A stretch of 64,000 bases of DNA from Holophagales bacterium (GTDB lineage Bacteria; Acidobacteriota; Thermoanaerobaculia; UBA5066), in NCBI GenBank assembly GCA_016714815.1, contig JADKBZ010000013.1, forward strand, positions 124,001 through 188,000, read 5' to 3'. The position numbers and the translations under genes are program-made. The notes below the pieces were generated by a model. The model ran no database searches. It saw only the letters and a list, made by a program, of their open reading frames with translations, and was not told where the DNA came from. This document shows, one piece after another, positions 1-9,500 of the stretch (its first letter is position 1; every line of letters begins with the position of its first letter).

Positions 1-2621
1 AGGTCTCGAGGAGCACCTCGGCGCTCCGCACCTTCGTCGACGAGACGGCGGTCTCCCTCGGCGGCGTCGTCTCCGCGCTCCAGGAGGTCGCCTCGGCCGT
101 CGAGAACCTCTCCGGCCTCGCGGGGGAGACGGCGGGAGCCACGGAGGCGATCCGCTCCTCCACGGCCGAGACGGACCGGCAGGCCCAGACCGCCGCCCGG
201 CTCTCCGAGCGGGTCTCCGCCGCCGTCGTCTCGGGCAAGGCGGCCGTCTCGGGGACGCTCGCCGGAATGCACGAGATCCGGGGCGCCGTCTCGGGCGCCT
301 CCGACGCCGCCACGGCGCTCGCCGAGCACTCCGCGCGGATCGGCGAGGTCCTCCACGTCATCGAGGAGATCGCCGGCGAGACGAACCTCCTCGCCCTGAA
401 CTCTTCCATCATCGCGGCCCAGGCCGGCGAGAGCGGCAAGACGTTCTCCGTCCTGGCCGACGACATCCGCGACCTCTCCGACCGGACGGCCGTGTCGACC
501 GACGAGGTGCGCAGCCTCGTCTCGTCGGTCCGCTCCGGCGTCGAGGACGTGCGGCGTCTCCTCGCCGAGGCCCGGCGCCGGACGGAAGAAGGAGTCGACC
601 TCGCCCAGACCTCGGACGCGACCCTCGACGAGATCGAGACGCTCGCCCTCGACTCGCGCCGCGCTTCGGAGGGGATCGCCAGCGCCGCCGACGAGCAGAG
701 CCGCGAGTCGGCCCGCGTCTCGGAAGCGACCTCCCGCGTCTCGTCCGAGGTGGCACGGATCTCGGAGGCGACCCGCGGCCAGCTCGAATCGGCGAGGGCC
801 GTCAACGCCCGGACCGACCGCGTCCGCGAGCTGACCGAGCAGCTCGCCCGCGCCATGGAGGAGCAGGCAACCGGCGGCCAGGCGCTCCTCGGCTCCATGG
901 AACGGGTCACCTCCACCGTCGACGCCATCGCCGAGGCGACCGTGACCCTCGCCGACGGCTCCGCGGCCGTCGTGACGTCGATGGACGAGATCCGCAAGGC
1001 CGCCGAGCGCAACGCCTACGCCTCCACCTCCATGAACCAGGCGGCGATGGCGCTCGAGCAGGAGTCGCTCCTCCTGCGTTCGCGCTCCTCGCTCTTCCGG
1101 CTTCCCTCCCCCGCCCCCGGCGGACGGGTCCGGGCGGCGCTCCGCTACTTCAACGAAGAGAACTTCGACCCCGCCTTCTGCCAGACCGTTCCCCAGGCGA
1201 TCCTCGTGAGGACCTGGGGAGAAGGGCTCGTCCGCTTCGGCGAGGGGACGCGGATCCTCCCCGAGCTCGCGGAGCGCTGGGAGATCGACCCGTCGGGCAT
1301 GCTCTACACGTTCCACCTGCGCCGGGGCGTCCGCTGGCACGAGGGGGGGACGCTGACCGCCGCCGACGTGAAGGCCTCCTTCGAGCGGTTCCTCTCCCCC
1401 GCGACGACCGCGCCGCTGGCGACGCTCTTCGACGCGGTCGAGGGGTACGACGCCTTCCGTGCCGGGCGGACTGCGGACGTCACCGGCCTGGATGCCCCGT
1501 CGAGCGCCCTGTTCCGCGTCCGGCTGTCGCGCCCCATCCCCTTCTTCCTGCAGCTCCTCACGCTCCCCGACATCACCGTCCTCCCCCCGTCGCTCGTCGC
1601 CGATCCCGCGCGGGCGAGACGGGCCCCCTCAGGGACCGGCCCGTTCGCGCCGAGGGAGATCACCTTCGGCAAGGTGGCCCGCTTCGACCGCTCCGACACC
1701 TACTGGGACCGGGGCAGAATCGCCCTCGACGGCGTCGACCTCGACCTCACGGAAGATTCCGAGGGGGGCGTCTTCCAGCGGTTCCTCGACGGCCAGCTCG
1801 ACGTCACCTGGGACATTCCCTACCCGGAGGCGGCCCGGCTGATGGCGGACCCGCAGTGGCGGCCGTACATCGACTCGTCGGTGCAGCTCCACACCTCGTT
1901 CCTCGTCCTTCGCTGCGACCGGGCGCCTCTCGACGACGTCCGGATCCGCCAGGCCCTCAACCACGCCGTCGACCGGGCCGCCCTGAACGAGAAGACCTTC
2001 GCGGGACTGACGGTCCCCGCCGCGTCGATCCTCCCGCCCCACCTCGTCGGCCACGACCCGAAGCTGCGCCCCTACCGTCACGACCCGGAAAGGGCGAAGG
2101 CCCTCCTCCACGAGGCGGGCCGGGGCAACGGCCTCTCTCTCTCGGCGTGGCTCAGCCCAAAGGACTCCCGCGACCCACTCAATCCGCTCCCGGTCATCGC
2201 CGCGCAGCTGGAAACCGTCGGCGTGAAGCTGCTCCTCGAGGTCCTGCCGGGAGAGGAGATGACCGCCCGCAACCGGGCCGGCATCCACCCCGACGTGAAA
2301 CTGTCGAGGTGGTTCGCCGACTTCCCCGACCCCGACACGTTCTTCAGCTCGCTCCTCTACTCGAAGACCGAGGACGTCCTCGACGCAGGCTTCCAGAGCA
2401 CCGAGGTCGACCGCCTCGTCGAGAAGGGAGCCCGGCTCCTGGACGCCGCCGAGCGCGAGGCGGTCTATCGCGAGCTGAACCAGCTCGTCCAGACCGAGGC
2501 GCCCGTCGTCTTCCTCTTCCACAACCGCGGCTTCGTCGTCCAGGCGCCGCGCCTCCGTGGGGTCCAGGCCCACCTCCTGCCTCCCCCCGTCCGGTGGAAC
2601 GACCTCTGGCTCGAGCCGTGA
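1..2621 (+). CDS. Chemoreceptor signalling domain fused to a family-5 solute-binding domain (5' partial)
   Basis: The reading frame is open from the window edge, so the start lies upstream. The first ~350 visible codons are a long Ala/Ser/Glu-rich helical region with the methyl-accepting hairpin tip, recognisable by NLLALN followed by AGESGKTFSVLADDIR. A short linker (about 1080-1120) leads straight into a ~490-residue SBP_bac_5 (DppA/OppA-type) domain, with RILPELAERW near its start and conserved blocks such as IRQALNHAVDR. No transmembrane segment separates the two, so the binding domain should be on the cytoplasmic side unless an upstream helix changes the topology. The tip deviates from consensus: the usual N-A-A-I-E-A-A-R reads N-S-S-I-I-A-A-Q, losing the conserved Glu and Arg. 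Role inferred: peptide or metabolite sensing; coupling to CheA is uncertain. Confidence 0.85.
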   Translation, partial: VSRSTSALRTFVDETAVSLGGVVSALQEVASAVENLSGLAGETAGATEAIRSSTAETDRQAQTAARLSERVSAAVVSGKAAVSGTLAGMHEIRGAVSGASDAATALAEHSARIGEVLHVIEEIAGETNLLALNSSIIAAQAGESGKTFSVLADDIRDLSDRTAVSTDEVRSLVSSVRSGVEDVRRLLAEARRRTEEGVDLAQTSDATLDEIETLALDSRRASEGIASAADEQSRESARVSEATSRVSSEVARISEATRGQLESARAVNARTDRVRELTEQLARAMEEQATGGQALLGSMERVTSTVDAIAEATVTLADGSAAVVTSMDEIRKAAERNAYASTSMNQAAMALEQESLLLRSRSSLFRLPSPAPGGRVRAALRYFNEENFDPAFCQTVPQAILVRTWGEGLVRFGEGTRILPELAERWEIDPSGMLYTFHLRRGVRWHEGGTLTAADVKASFERFLSPATTAPLATLFDAVEGYDAFRAGRTADVTGLDAPSSALFRVRLSRPIPFFLQLLTLPDITVLPPSLVADPARARRAPSGTGPFAPREITFGKVARFDRSDTYWDRGRIALDGVDLDLTEDSEGGVFQRFLDGQLDVTWDIPYPEAARLMADPQWRPYIDSSVQLHTSFLVLRCDRAPLDDVRIRQALNHAVDRAALNEKTFAGLTVPAASILPPHLVGHDPKLRPYRHDPERAKALLHEAGRGNGLSLSAWLSPKDSRDPLNPLPVIAAQLETVGVKLLLEVLPGEEMTARNRAGIHPDVKLSRWFADFPDPDTFFSSLLYSKTEDVLDAGFQSTEVDRLVEKGARLLDAAEREAVYRELNQLVQTEAPVVFLFHNRGFVVQAPRLRGVQAHLLPPPVRWNDLWLEP

Positions 2622-2680
2622 CCTCGTAAGCCGCCCTGGGAAGCCAGGGTCCAGGGACCCAGGGATCAGCGAGGGAGTGA

Positions 2681-2720
2681 GGGAACGAGGGAACGAGGGA
2701 ACGAGGGAACGAGGGAACGA
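2681..2720. repeat. Tandem repeat, GGGAACGA x5
   Basis: Five perfect head-to-tail 8-bp units, preceded by degenerate copies from about 2671. It lies 60 bp after the stop codon of the receptor gene. Probably a slippage-prone simple repeat with no coding role. Confidence 0.9.
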
Positions 2721-2748
2721 GCGTCACCGTCCCGTCGCTTCTACAAGG

Positions 2749-2958
2749 GGCCGCGGGCGGGGCGGGGCGTCTCACGGCCGCCTGCTGCGCGCGCCCGACC
2801 CGCTTCCGAGTCCGCTGCGGTCGGGCGGGGGGCCCGCGCGAACTCGCTTCGCTCAGACACGCGCGCGGGCCTGATCCCCGCCCGGTCCTCGCGAACTCGA
2901 GCGGGTCCCCGGTCGTGCTCGGGGGCGGCTCGTGAGACGCCCCGCCCCACCCGCGGCC
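2749..2958 (-). repeat. GC-rich palindromic element, copy A
   Basis: A 210-bp element bounded by 28-bp terminal inverted repeats (2749-2776 and 2931-2958) that differ at one position; both contain GGGGCGGGGCGTCTCACG. Its interior carries CGAACTCGCTTCGCTC near 2836. It is homologous, in opposite orientation, to copy B at 3104-3297. No ORF inside is convincing. It resembles a small non-autonomous (MITE- or REPIN-like) repeat. Confidence 0.75.
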
Positions 2959-2990
2959 GGCGCGCTTCAACGATCGCAGGGAGAGCAAAT

Positions 2991-3053
2991 GGGGGTCTGG
3001 TCTACGCTCTACACTCTGCTGTAGCTATAACATAAAATCAAGACCTGACCCCT
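2991..3053. other. AT-rich core with imperfect inverted ends (RAYT/REP-like motif)
   Basis: GGGGGTCTGGTCT at 2991-3003 faces AGACCTGACCCCT at 3041-3053, with a locally AT-rich centre (TATAACATAAAATC) that is very unlike the surrounding GC-rich DNA. Ends of the type GGGGTCAGGTCT are familiar from REP-associated (IS200-like) transposase neighbourhoods; that link is from memory and no transposase is present here. A related motif recurs at 48281-48300. Confidence 0.5.
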
Positions 3054-3103
3054 CAGGTTACGGCACTGGCGATGGCCACTCTTCGCATCGCCGGAGATCC
3101 GAG

Positions 3104-3297
3104 CGGGTGGGAGGGGTGTCCCGCGAGCGAGCGTCCGAGCACGTGCGGGGCCCCGCACGGCTCCGCGAGCAGGCCGCCGGATCAGGCGCGCGCGCTGTTT
3201 GAGCGAAGCGAGTTCGCGCGCGCCCCGGCGGACCGCGCAGCGGGGCCGATGCGGGTCGCGCGGCGCAGGGCTCGCCGTGGGACACCCCTCCCGCCCG
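3104..3297 (+). repeat. GC-rich palindromic element, copy B
   Basis: A 194-bp element with 21-bp terminal inverted repeats (3104-3124 and 3277-3297) sharing a perfect 14-bp core, GGGAGGGGTGTCCC. Its interior GAGCGAAGCGAGTTCGCG (around 3201) is the reverse complement of the interior of copy A, so the two elements face each other across the AT-rich core at 2991-3053. No gene is visible. Confidence 0.75.
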
Positions 3298-3434
3298 CGA
3301 CTCGTGCGGCACGGTGAGGTGGATGGACGTCTCTCCGGTCTCTCCGGCGGGAGGCCATGCCGCGAGTACCAATGAAAAGGCCCGGGCCACCCCGAAGGGC
3401 AGCCCGGGCCTCGACGAAACGGGTTCTTACCGGA

Positions 3435-3782
3435 TCAGGAGGCGAAGCTGGCGACAGCCTCGGCTTCGTTCGGAAAGACGTCGAAGACCGTGATGAGCTG
3501 GGTGACGGTGAGGACGTCGCTGATCTTGGCGGGGAGGTTCATCAGCTTCATCTTCGCCCCCTTGTGGGTGGAGGTCGTGAAGCAGCCGACGAGCTCTCCG
3601 ACGCCGGAGGAGTCGATCGTCGACACGCCCGACATGTCGACGATGATCTTGCGGGCGCCTTCGTTCAGGACGGCGTGGATCGCCTCCCGCATCTGAAGGT
3701 CTCCCGCCCCGATGGTGATCTTCCCCTTGAGCTCGACGACCGTGATGTCCCCGATCTTACGGACGCTGGCGTTCTTGTTCAT
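3435..3782 (-). CDS. Anti-sigma factor antagonist (STAS domain, SpoIIAA/RsbV type)
   Basis: The 115-residue protein is a single STAS domain. The phospho-acceptor motif is DSSG at residues 57-60, following the strand IIVDMSGVSTI; by analogy with SpoIIAA the second Ser (S59) is the likely phosphorylation site. The start codon overlaps the stop of the upstream kinase gene (ATGA), so the two are translationally coupled. In such partner-switching pairs the unphosphorylated antagonist binds the anti-sigma kinase and frees a sigma factor or other target. No sigma factor gene is adjacent, so the target is unknown. Confidence 0.9.
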   Translation of the reverse strand: MNKNASVRKIGDITVVELKGKITIGAGDLQMREAIHAVLNEGARKIIVDMSGVSTIDSSGVGELVGCFTTSTHKGAKMKLMNLPAKISDVLTVTQLITVFDVFPNEAEAVASFAS

Positions 3783-4234
3783 TCGTTCTCTCCCTTCGCG
3801 TTCCCGCGTTTGCTGAGATCCTTGTGCATGGTCAGGACGGTCCCGCCGCTCTCGCCGCGAGAGAAGGAGACGTCGTCCATGAAGGTCCGGATGTAGAAGA
3901 TCCCCCGCCCGGAGGTCTTCATCTGGTTCTCCGGGGCGAGCGGGTCGGAGACGCGCTCCGGGTCGAAGCCGCCGCCCTCGTCTCCGATGACGATCGTGAG
4001 GTCGTTGCCGACCCCGTCGAACTTCACCAGGACCCGTTTGTCGGGATCGAGCCTGTTGCCGTGCTTGACGGCGTTCGCGACGGCCTCCCGAAGGGCCATT
4101 CCGATCCAGTGCTCCATCTCGCCGTCGATCTCCCGCTGACGGCAGACGTGAGCGAGCGCAGCCTGCACCAGCTCGATGTTCTCGTAGCGGCTCGCCAGCC
4201 AGAGGACGATGGGGCCGGGTGAGGTTGCAGTCAT
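3779..4234 (-). CDS. Anti-sigma regulatory kinase (RsbW/SpoIIAB-like)
   Basis: A 151-residue GHKL ATPase of the HATPase_c_2 type. The N box (EAVANAVKHGN) and G1 box (DEGGGFDP) are intact, and the Gly-rich G2 region (SGRGIFYIRTF) is present; there is no HisKA domain, as expected for an anti-sigma serine kinase. It is the first gene of a two-gene operon with the STAS antagonist at 3435-3782 and overlaps it by 4 bp. It diverges from the secreted protease gene starting at 4315. Its predicted role is to phosphorylate the neighbouring STAS protein and sequester a sigma factor; the real target is not visible. Confidence 0.88.
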   Translation of the reverse strand: MTATSPGPIVLWLASRYENIELVQAALAHVCRQREIDGEMEHWIGMALREAVANAVKHGNRLDPDKRVLVKFDGVGNDLTIVIGDEGGGFDPERVSDPLAPENQMKTSGRGIFYIRTFMDDVSFSRGESGGTVLTMHKDLSKRGNAKGENE

Positions 4235-4314
4235 CTTGTTCGTCGGCTTTCGCCCCTCACGTAGACCGGGGGACCAACGGGAGAGGAGCCTTGCCCCTGC
4301 TAAGCTGCGCCCTC

Positions 4315-5589
4315 ATGTGTACGCCCGGGCTCTGCGACAAAGTCGCCGCGATCATACGCCAGCGTTCGCGGCGGCGTCCAGCGTGGGCCGCCGGTCTCGG
4401 CCTCCTCGCCGTCCTCGCCGCGGGACCGGTCCGCGCGGACGACGCGGCCCTCCTCGCGGGCCGGGTCGCGAAGGCCCAGAAGCTCGTCGAAAAGGTCCGG
4501 GGACTCGGCTTTCGTGCGCCCGTCGCCTCCGCGCTCCTTCCCGAAAAGGAGCTGGAGGCCGTTCTCGGCAGGAAGCTGGTCGAGGACCTTCCGGTCCCCT
4601 TCGAGTCCTACGCCGCGTCGCTCGAGGCGATCGGACTCATCGAGGCCTCCCCCGATCTGCTCCAGCGCCTCATCCGACTCTACTCCCGCCAGGTCGTCGG
4701 CTTCTACGACCCGGCCGAGAAGAGGTTCTACATCGTCCCCGAACGATCGCGCGACAGCGGCGGCCCGGCGGGCGAGCTGATGGAGCAGCTCCTGCTCGCC
4801 CACGAGCTGACGCACGCCCTCCAGGACCAGCGCCTGGACCTCGACAAGCGGATGAAGGCGCTCGTCGACTCGACCGACGCGCTCCTCGCGCTCCAGGCCG
4901 TCCTCGAGGGCGAGGCGACGCTCCTGATGACGGAAGCGTTGATGGAGAGCCTCCCTGCAGACGCCCGGGAGGCCCTCGGAGCCGACCCGACCCAGCAGGT
5001 CCTCGACAGCCTCGACAGCCCGGCCGCCGTCGAGGGGGCCGAGGGGGTGCCGGACTTCTTCGTGAAGGAGCTCGTCTTCCCGTATGCAGCCGGAACGGCC
5101 TGGGTGAGACAGAAGCGGAGGCGGGGCGGCTGGGCCGCCATCGACGCCGTCTACCGGCACCTCCCGTCCACGACGAGCGAGATCCTCCGGCCCGGCGCCT
5201 CCCTCCCTGCCCGAAAGCGGCTCGCCGCATCCGACCGCCCCGCTCCCGGGCCCGAACAGGAAGCCTCCGCGACGACCTGGTACGACACCCTCGGCGAGTG
5301 GGTCCTGGGCGGCCTTCTCGAGCGGGCCGGCGCCGGCGCCGAATCCAGGGGCGCGGCCGCCGCGTGGCAGGACGACCGGGTCGTCTTCTTCGCGCCGAAG
5401 GACCGCCCGTCCGCCGGCGTCGGCTTCCTCTGGAGGATTCGCGCAGGGAGTCCGTCCGCCGCGAGGCGGATCGCGACGCTCCTGGCTCCCCTCTACACCG
5501 GCAGGCCCGTCGAGAAGCAGCCCTCGGTCACCGCGCGCGGCGACGTCGTCGAGGTCGCCCTCGCCGCCGCCGGCTCGCCGGCCCCCTGA
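4315..5589 (+). CDS. Secreted zinc metalloprotease-like protein (HExxH)
   Basis: I place the start at the ATG at 4315 because it yields a signal-peptide-like N-terminus (basic stretch, then GLGLLAVLAAGPVRAD); an upstream ATG in frame at 4219 would add 32 uncharacteristic residues. The catalytic motif HELTH is at residues 163-167, followed by an EGEAT segment near 198-202 that could supply the third zinc ligand, as in gluzincin-like MA-clan peptidases. The protein has 424 residues and no other recognised domain. It is probably exported to the periplasm or surface; substrate unknown. It converges with the CPBP protease gene, whose stop lies 4 bp away. Confidence 0.75.
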   Translation: MCTPGLCDKVAAIIRQRSRRRPAWAAGLGLLAVLAAGPVRADDAALLAGRVAKAQKLVEKVRGLGFRAPVASALLPEKELEAVLGRKLVEDLPVPFESYAASLEAIGLIEASPDLLQRLIRLYSRQVVGFYDPAEKRFYIVPERSRDSGGPAGELMEQLLLAHELTHALQDQRLDLDKRMKALVDSTDALLALQAVLEGEATLLMTEALMESLPADAREALGADPTQQVLDSLDSPAAVEGAEGVPDFFVKELVFPYAAGTAWVRQKRRRGGWAAIDAVYRHLPSTTSEILRPGASLPARKRLAASDRPAPGPEQEASATTWYDTLGEWVLGGLLERAGAGAESRGAAAAWQDDRVVFFAPKDRPSAGVGFLWRIRAGSPSAARRIATLLAPLYTGRPVEKQPSVTARGDVVEVALAAAGSPAP

Positions 5590-5593
5590 AGGT

Positions 5594-6373
5594 TCAGCCC
5601 GGAATCAGCCGGACGACCGAAGGGAGGATCAGGAGGAGCTGCACGCCGTCGAAGACGCCGTGGGCGACCATCGACGCCACGACGGAGCCCGTCTTCTCGA
5701 AGGTCGCCGAGAGGACCGCGGTGATCGCGAGGAGGCCGACGAAGAAGAGCGGGTCCCCGTAGCCGCCGTGGGAGACGAGGAAGAGGATCGACGCCGGCAC
5801 GGCCCCGAACCTCCTCTGCAGAAAGCTCCGGAAGAAGACCTCCTCGACCGTCATCGCCGCGACGACCAGGACGACCCGGCTCCCGAGGGGCTGACCCGCG
5901 AGCCACCGCACGAGAGGCGGGATGGGACGGACCTCCTCGAGCCCGGCGAATCGAAGGATCCCGAGAACGACGAGCCCCGCGGCGACGGTCAGCCCCCAGC
6001 CGGCGAGGCCGACGACGAGTCCGACGCGGACCTGCCGGCCGGGGTCGGGTGTCGAGAGCGCCAGGAACTCCCTTGCCGGCGGGCGTCCGGCGAGCAGCCA
6101 CCACGTGAAGAGAAAGAGGGCGAGGAGCTGCTGGAGCACGAGGATCGAGGGAAGGCTGAGCCGCTCGGGATCGAGCGGCCTGCCGAGGGAGAAGGCAGGG
6201 AGGATCGTCGTCGCCGCCAGCGTCACACCGAGCGCCACGAGCGCCCCCGCGCGCCTTCTCCCGCTCGGAAAGGCGTCGAGCCGAAAGGCGCCTTTGCGGC
6301 CCGCCACGACGACGGTCGCCGCGACGATGGGCAAGGCGACGCCGAGCAGGAGAAAGGTGTCGAAGGGCTTCAA
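5594..6373 (-). CDS. CPBP family intramembrane metalloprotease
   Basis: A 259-residue multi-pass membrane protein (6-8 hydrophobic segments). The CPBP (CAAX protease/bacteriocin-processing, Abi) signature is present: EEVFFR as the EExxxR motif near residue 170, FLVSHGGYG as motif 2, and a final HGVFDGVQ as the HxxxN/D-like motif. Known relatives are intramembrane glutamic/metal proteases that process prenylated or membrane substrates. It stands alone on this strand, divergent from the multi-PAS kinase. Confidence 0.85.
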   Translation of the reverse strand: MKPFDTFLLLGVALPIVAATVVVAGRKGAFRLDAFPSGRRRAGALVALGVTLAATTILPAFSLGRPLDPERLSLPSILVLQQLLALFLFTWWLLAGRPPAREFLALSTPDPGRQVRVGLVVGLAGWGLTVAAGLVVLGILRFAGLEEVRPIPPLVRWLAGQPLGSRVVLVVAAMTVEEVFFRSFLQRRFGAVPASILFLVSHGGYGDPLFFVGLLAITAVLSATFEKTGSVVASMVAHGVFDGVQLLLILPSVVRLIPG

Positions 6374-6548
6374 CGGAACCTCAACTCCTCGGGGCGAGGC
6401 GGAGGCGGCCGGGCGGTCGATCGGGCGATGGGTCGGAAGGAGCGTTCATCCAGCGGACGGCGGAGTTTAGCAGTTCGGGTGGAGCGGACGAGCCGGACGG
6501 GACCGCCTGACGGGAATAGGTCTATCCTTTCCGGTCGGGGCTTTGAAA

Positions 6549-9500
6549 ATGCCTTCCCTTCCAGGGGATCCCTTCGGCCCGGTCCCGCCGGCTGCCCCGG
6601 GCGGCCCGCGGAACGGAGTTCCGGCGGAACACGCCCTCGCCGCGCTGGCGGCGATGAGGGAAGGCGTCGTCGTGCAGCTCGCCGGCGGAGAGATCGTCGC
6701 CTGCAACCCGGCGGCCGAGCGGATCCTCGGCCTCACGCACGACCAGATGGCCGGGCGGACCTCGGTCGACCCGCGCTGGCGGTCGATCCACGAGGACGGC
6801 ACCCCCTTCCCGGGAGAGACCCACCCCGCGATGGTGACCCTCCGGACTGGCCAGGCCGTCCGGGACGTCGTCATGGGGATCCACCAGCCGGACGGGACGC
6901 TCCGGTGGATCTCGATCAGCTCGGAGCCGATACCGGGGCCGGACGGGCGGCCGGCCTCCGTCGTGATCACCTTCGACGACGTCACGGACCGGCGGCGTGC
7001 CGAGGCCGCGCTCCACGAGAGCGAGAACGGGTTTCGCCGAATCGTCGAAACGGCCAACGAGGGGATCTGGCAGGTCGACGCCGACTCCAGGACGTCGTTC
7101 GTCAACCGGCGGATGGCGGAGATGCTCGGCTATACGCCCGAGGAACTCCTAGGGAGGCGCCCCTCCGACTTCGTCGTCGACGAGGAACGCCCGGACGTCG
7201 AACGGAGGATGGCGATCTCCAGGCAGGGCCTGCCGGACTCCTACGAGCGCCGTTTCCTGAGAAAGGACGGATCGGAAGTCTGGACCCTCCTCAAGAGCAG
7301 CCCCGTCCGCTCGCCGGACGGCGCCCTCGCCGGCCTGCTCGCGATGGTCAGCGACATCACGGAACGGAAGGGCTCGGATGAGGCGATCCGGAGGAGCGAG
7401 GAGAACCTGCGGAGCTACTTCGAAGCCTTCGACGACTGCGTCTTCGTCCTCGACGGCGAAGGGGCGATCCTCCACGTCAACCGGATCGTCACGACCCGGC
7501 TCGGATGGGAGCCGCACGAGCTGGTCGGGCGGAGCGTCCTTGAAGTGCACCCCGAGGAGCGCCGCGAGGAAGCCGCCCGGATCGTCGCGGCCATGCTCGC
7601 CGGAAAGGCCCGCAGCTGCCCCGTACCGCTGCTCACGAAGAACGGGAAGCGGATTCCGGTGGAGACGCGGGTCTTCCCCGGGCGCTGGGACGGACGGGAC
7701 GTCCTGTTCGGCCTCAGCAAGGACCTCTCCCAGCTTCGCGCATCCGAGGAGAAGTTCCAGAAGGCTTTCCGCCACAACCCGTCTCCGATGGTGATCCGGT
7801 CGATCCCGACGGGGAAGATCATCGACGTCAACGAGGCGTTCACCGAGACGCTCGGGTACCCGCGCGAGGCCGTCGTCGGAAAGACGTTCCGCGAGATCGG
7901 GGCCACAATCGACCTGGCCCGGCAGGCTGCCGCCGAAGAGCTCGTGCGTGCGAACGGTTCGTTCCGCGACTTCGAGATGGACGCCCGGACGGCCGACGGG
8001 CGGATCCTCCACGGCCTCTTCTCGGGAGAGGTGATCGAGCTGCAGGACGAGCGGCTTCTCCTGTCCGTCATGAAGGACGTCACCCAGCTCCGGGACGCCG
8101 AGGCCGAGCTCCGGCGGCACCGCGAGCACCTCGAGGAGCTCGTGGCCGATCGCACCGTCACGCTCTTCCGCACCGAGGAAGAGCTCCGGACGCTCTCCTC
8201 CGAGCTCGAGCGGCGGGTCGCGGAGAGGACGAAGGCGCTCGCAAACGCAACCGCCTACAACCGGTCGCTGATCGAGACGAGCCTCGATCCGCTGTTGACC
8301 GCCGATCATGACGGCCGAATCACCGACGTGAACGAATCCTCGATCCGGGCCACGGGTTATTCACGCGAAAGGCTGGTCGGGAGCGACTTCGCCACCTACT
8401 TCGCCGACCCGGAGAAGGCCAGGGAGGGATTCGCCCGGGTCTTCCGCGACGGGACCGTCCGGAACTACGAGCTTCAGCTGCGGCACCGCGACGGCTCCGT
8501 GGTCCCCGTCGAATGTAACGCCGCCGTCTACCGTGATGTGGAGGGCTCCGTCGCCGGGATCTTCGCCGCGGCCCGGGACATCACGGAGAGGAAGCGCTTC
8601 GAGGAGGCGCTTCGGGCCAGCCGGGAGCTTCTCCGGCAGATCCTCGATCTGGTCCCGCAGGCCATCTTCTGGAAGGACGAAGCGAGCGTCTACCTCGGGT
8701 GCAACCGGACTTTCGCCCTGGCGGCGGGCCTGACCGACCCGGAGCAGATCGTCGGGAAGACCGACCTGGATCTCCCCTGGAACAGGGAGGAAGCCGAGGC
8801 CTACCGGTCGGACGACGCCCAGGTGATCGGCAGCGGGATCCCGAAACGCCACATCGTGGAGCGGCAGCGGCAGGCGGACGGCACCGAGCTCTGGATCGAG
8901 ACGAACAAGGTCCCGATGCTCGACGGCACGGGGAGGCCGAAGGGAGTCCTGGGAGTCTTCGAGGACATCAACGAGCGAAAGCAGGCCGAGATCGCCCTCC
9001 TCGAAAGCGAAAGCCGCTTCCGGGAGGTCCTCGAGAGCTCGGTCGACGCGTCCTACAAGCGGGACCTGCTGGCCGACCGTTACGCCTACATGAGCCCGGT
9101 CGTCGAACGGATCGCCGGCTACACCTCCGCCGAGATGGCGGCCCTCTCTCTCGAAGACCTCCTGGCCCTGTTCCACCCCGAGGACCGGACCAGGATCGAG
9201 GGGGTCGTCGCCGAGGCTCTTTCGAGCGGCGCCGGCGCTCCCGTCAAGGTGAGGTATCGCTTCCGGCACAAGTCGGGCCAATACCGCTGCCTCGAGGACC
9301 AGTTCGTCGTCGTTCGGAATGCCCGGGGCGAGCCGTCGGCGCTCATCGGGAGCGTCAGCGACATCACGGAGAGGAAGCGCGCGGAGGACGCCCTCGCGGA
9401 AGCGGAGGAGCAGCTCAGGACCTTCTTCGACCGGTCCCCGGTCGGCAAGGCGATCGCCACGCCCGAGGGCCGGCTCCTCCGCGTGAACGACGCCTACTGC

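Noticed and set aside
4209..5762. 517-codon plus-strand frame over the metalloprotease
   Set aside because: Out of frame with the HELTH-containing protein and Arg/Pro-rich; a shadow.
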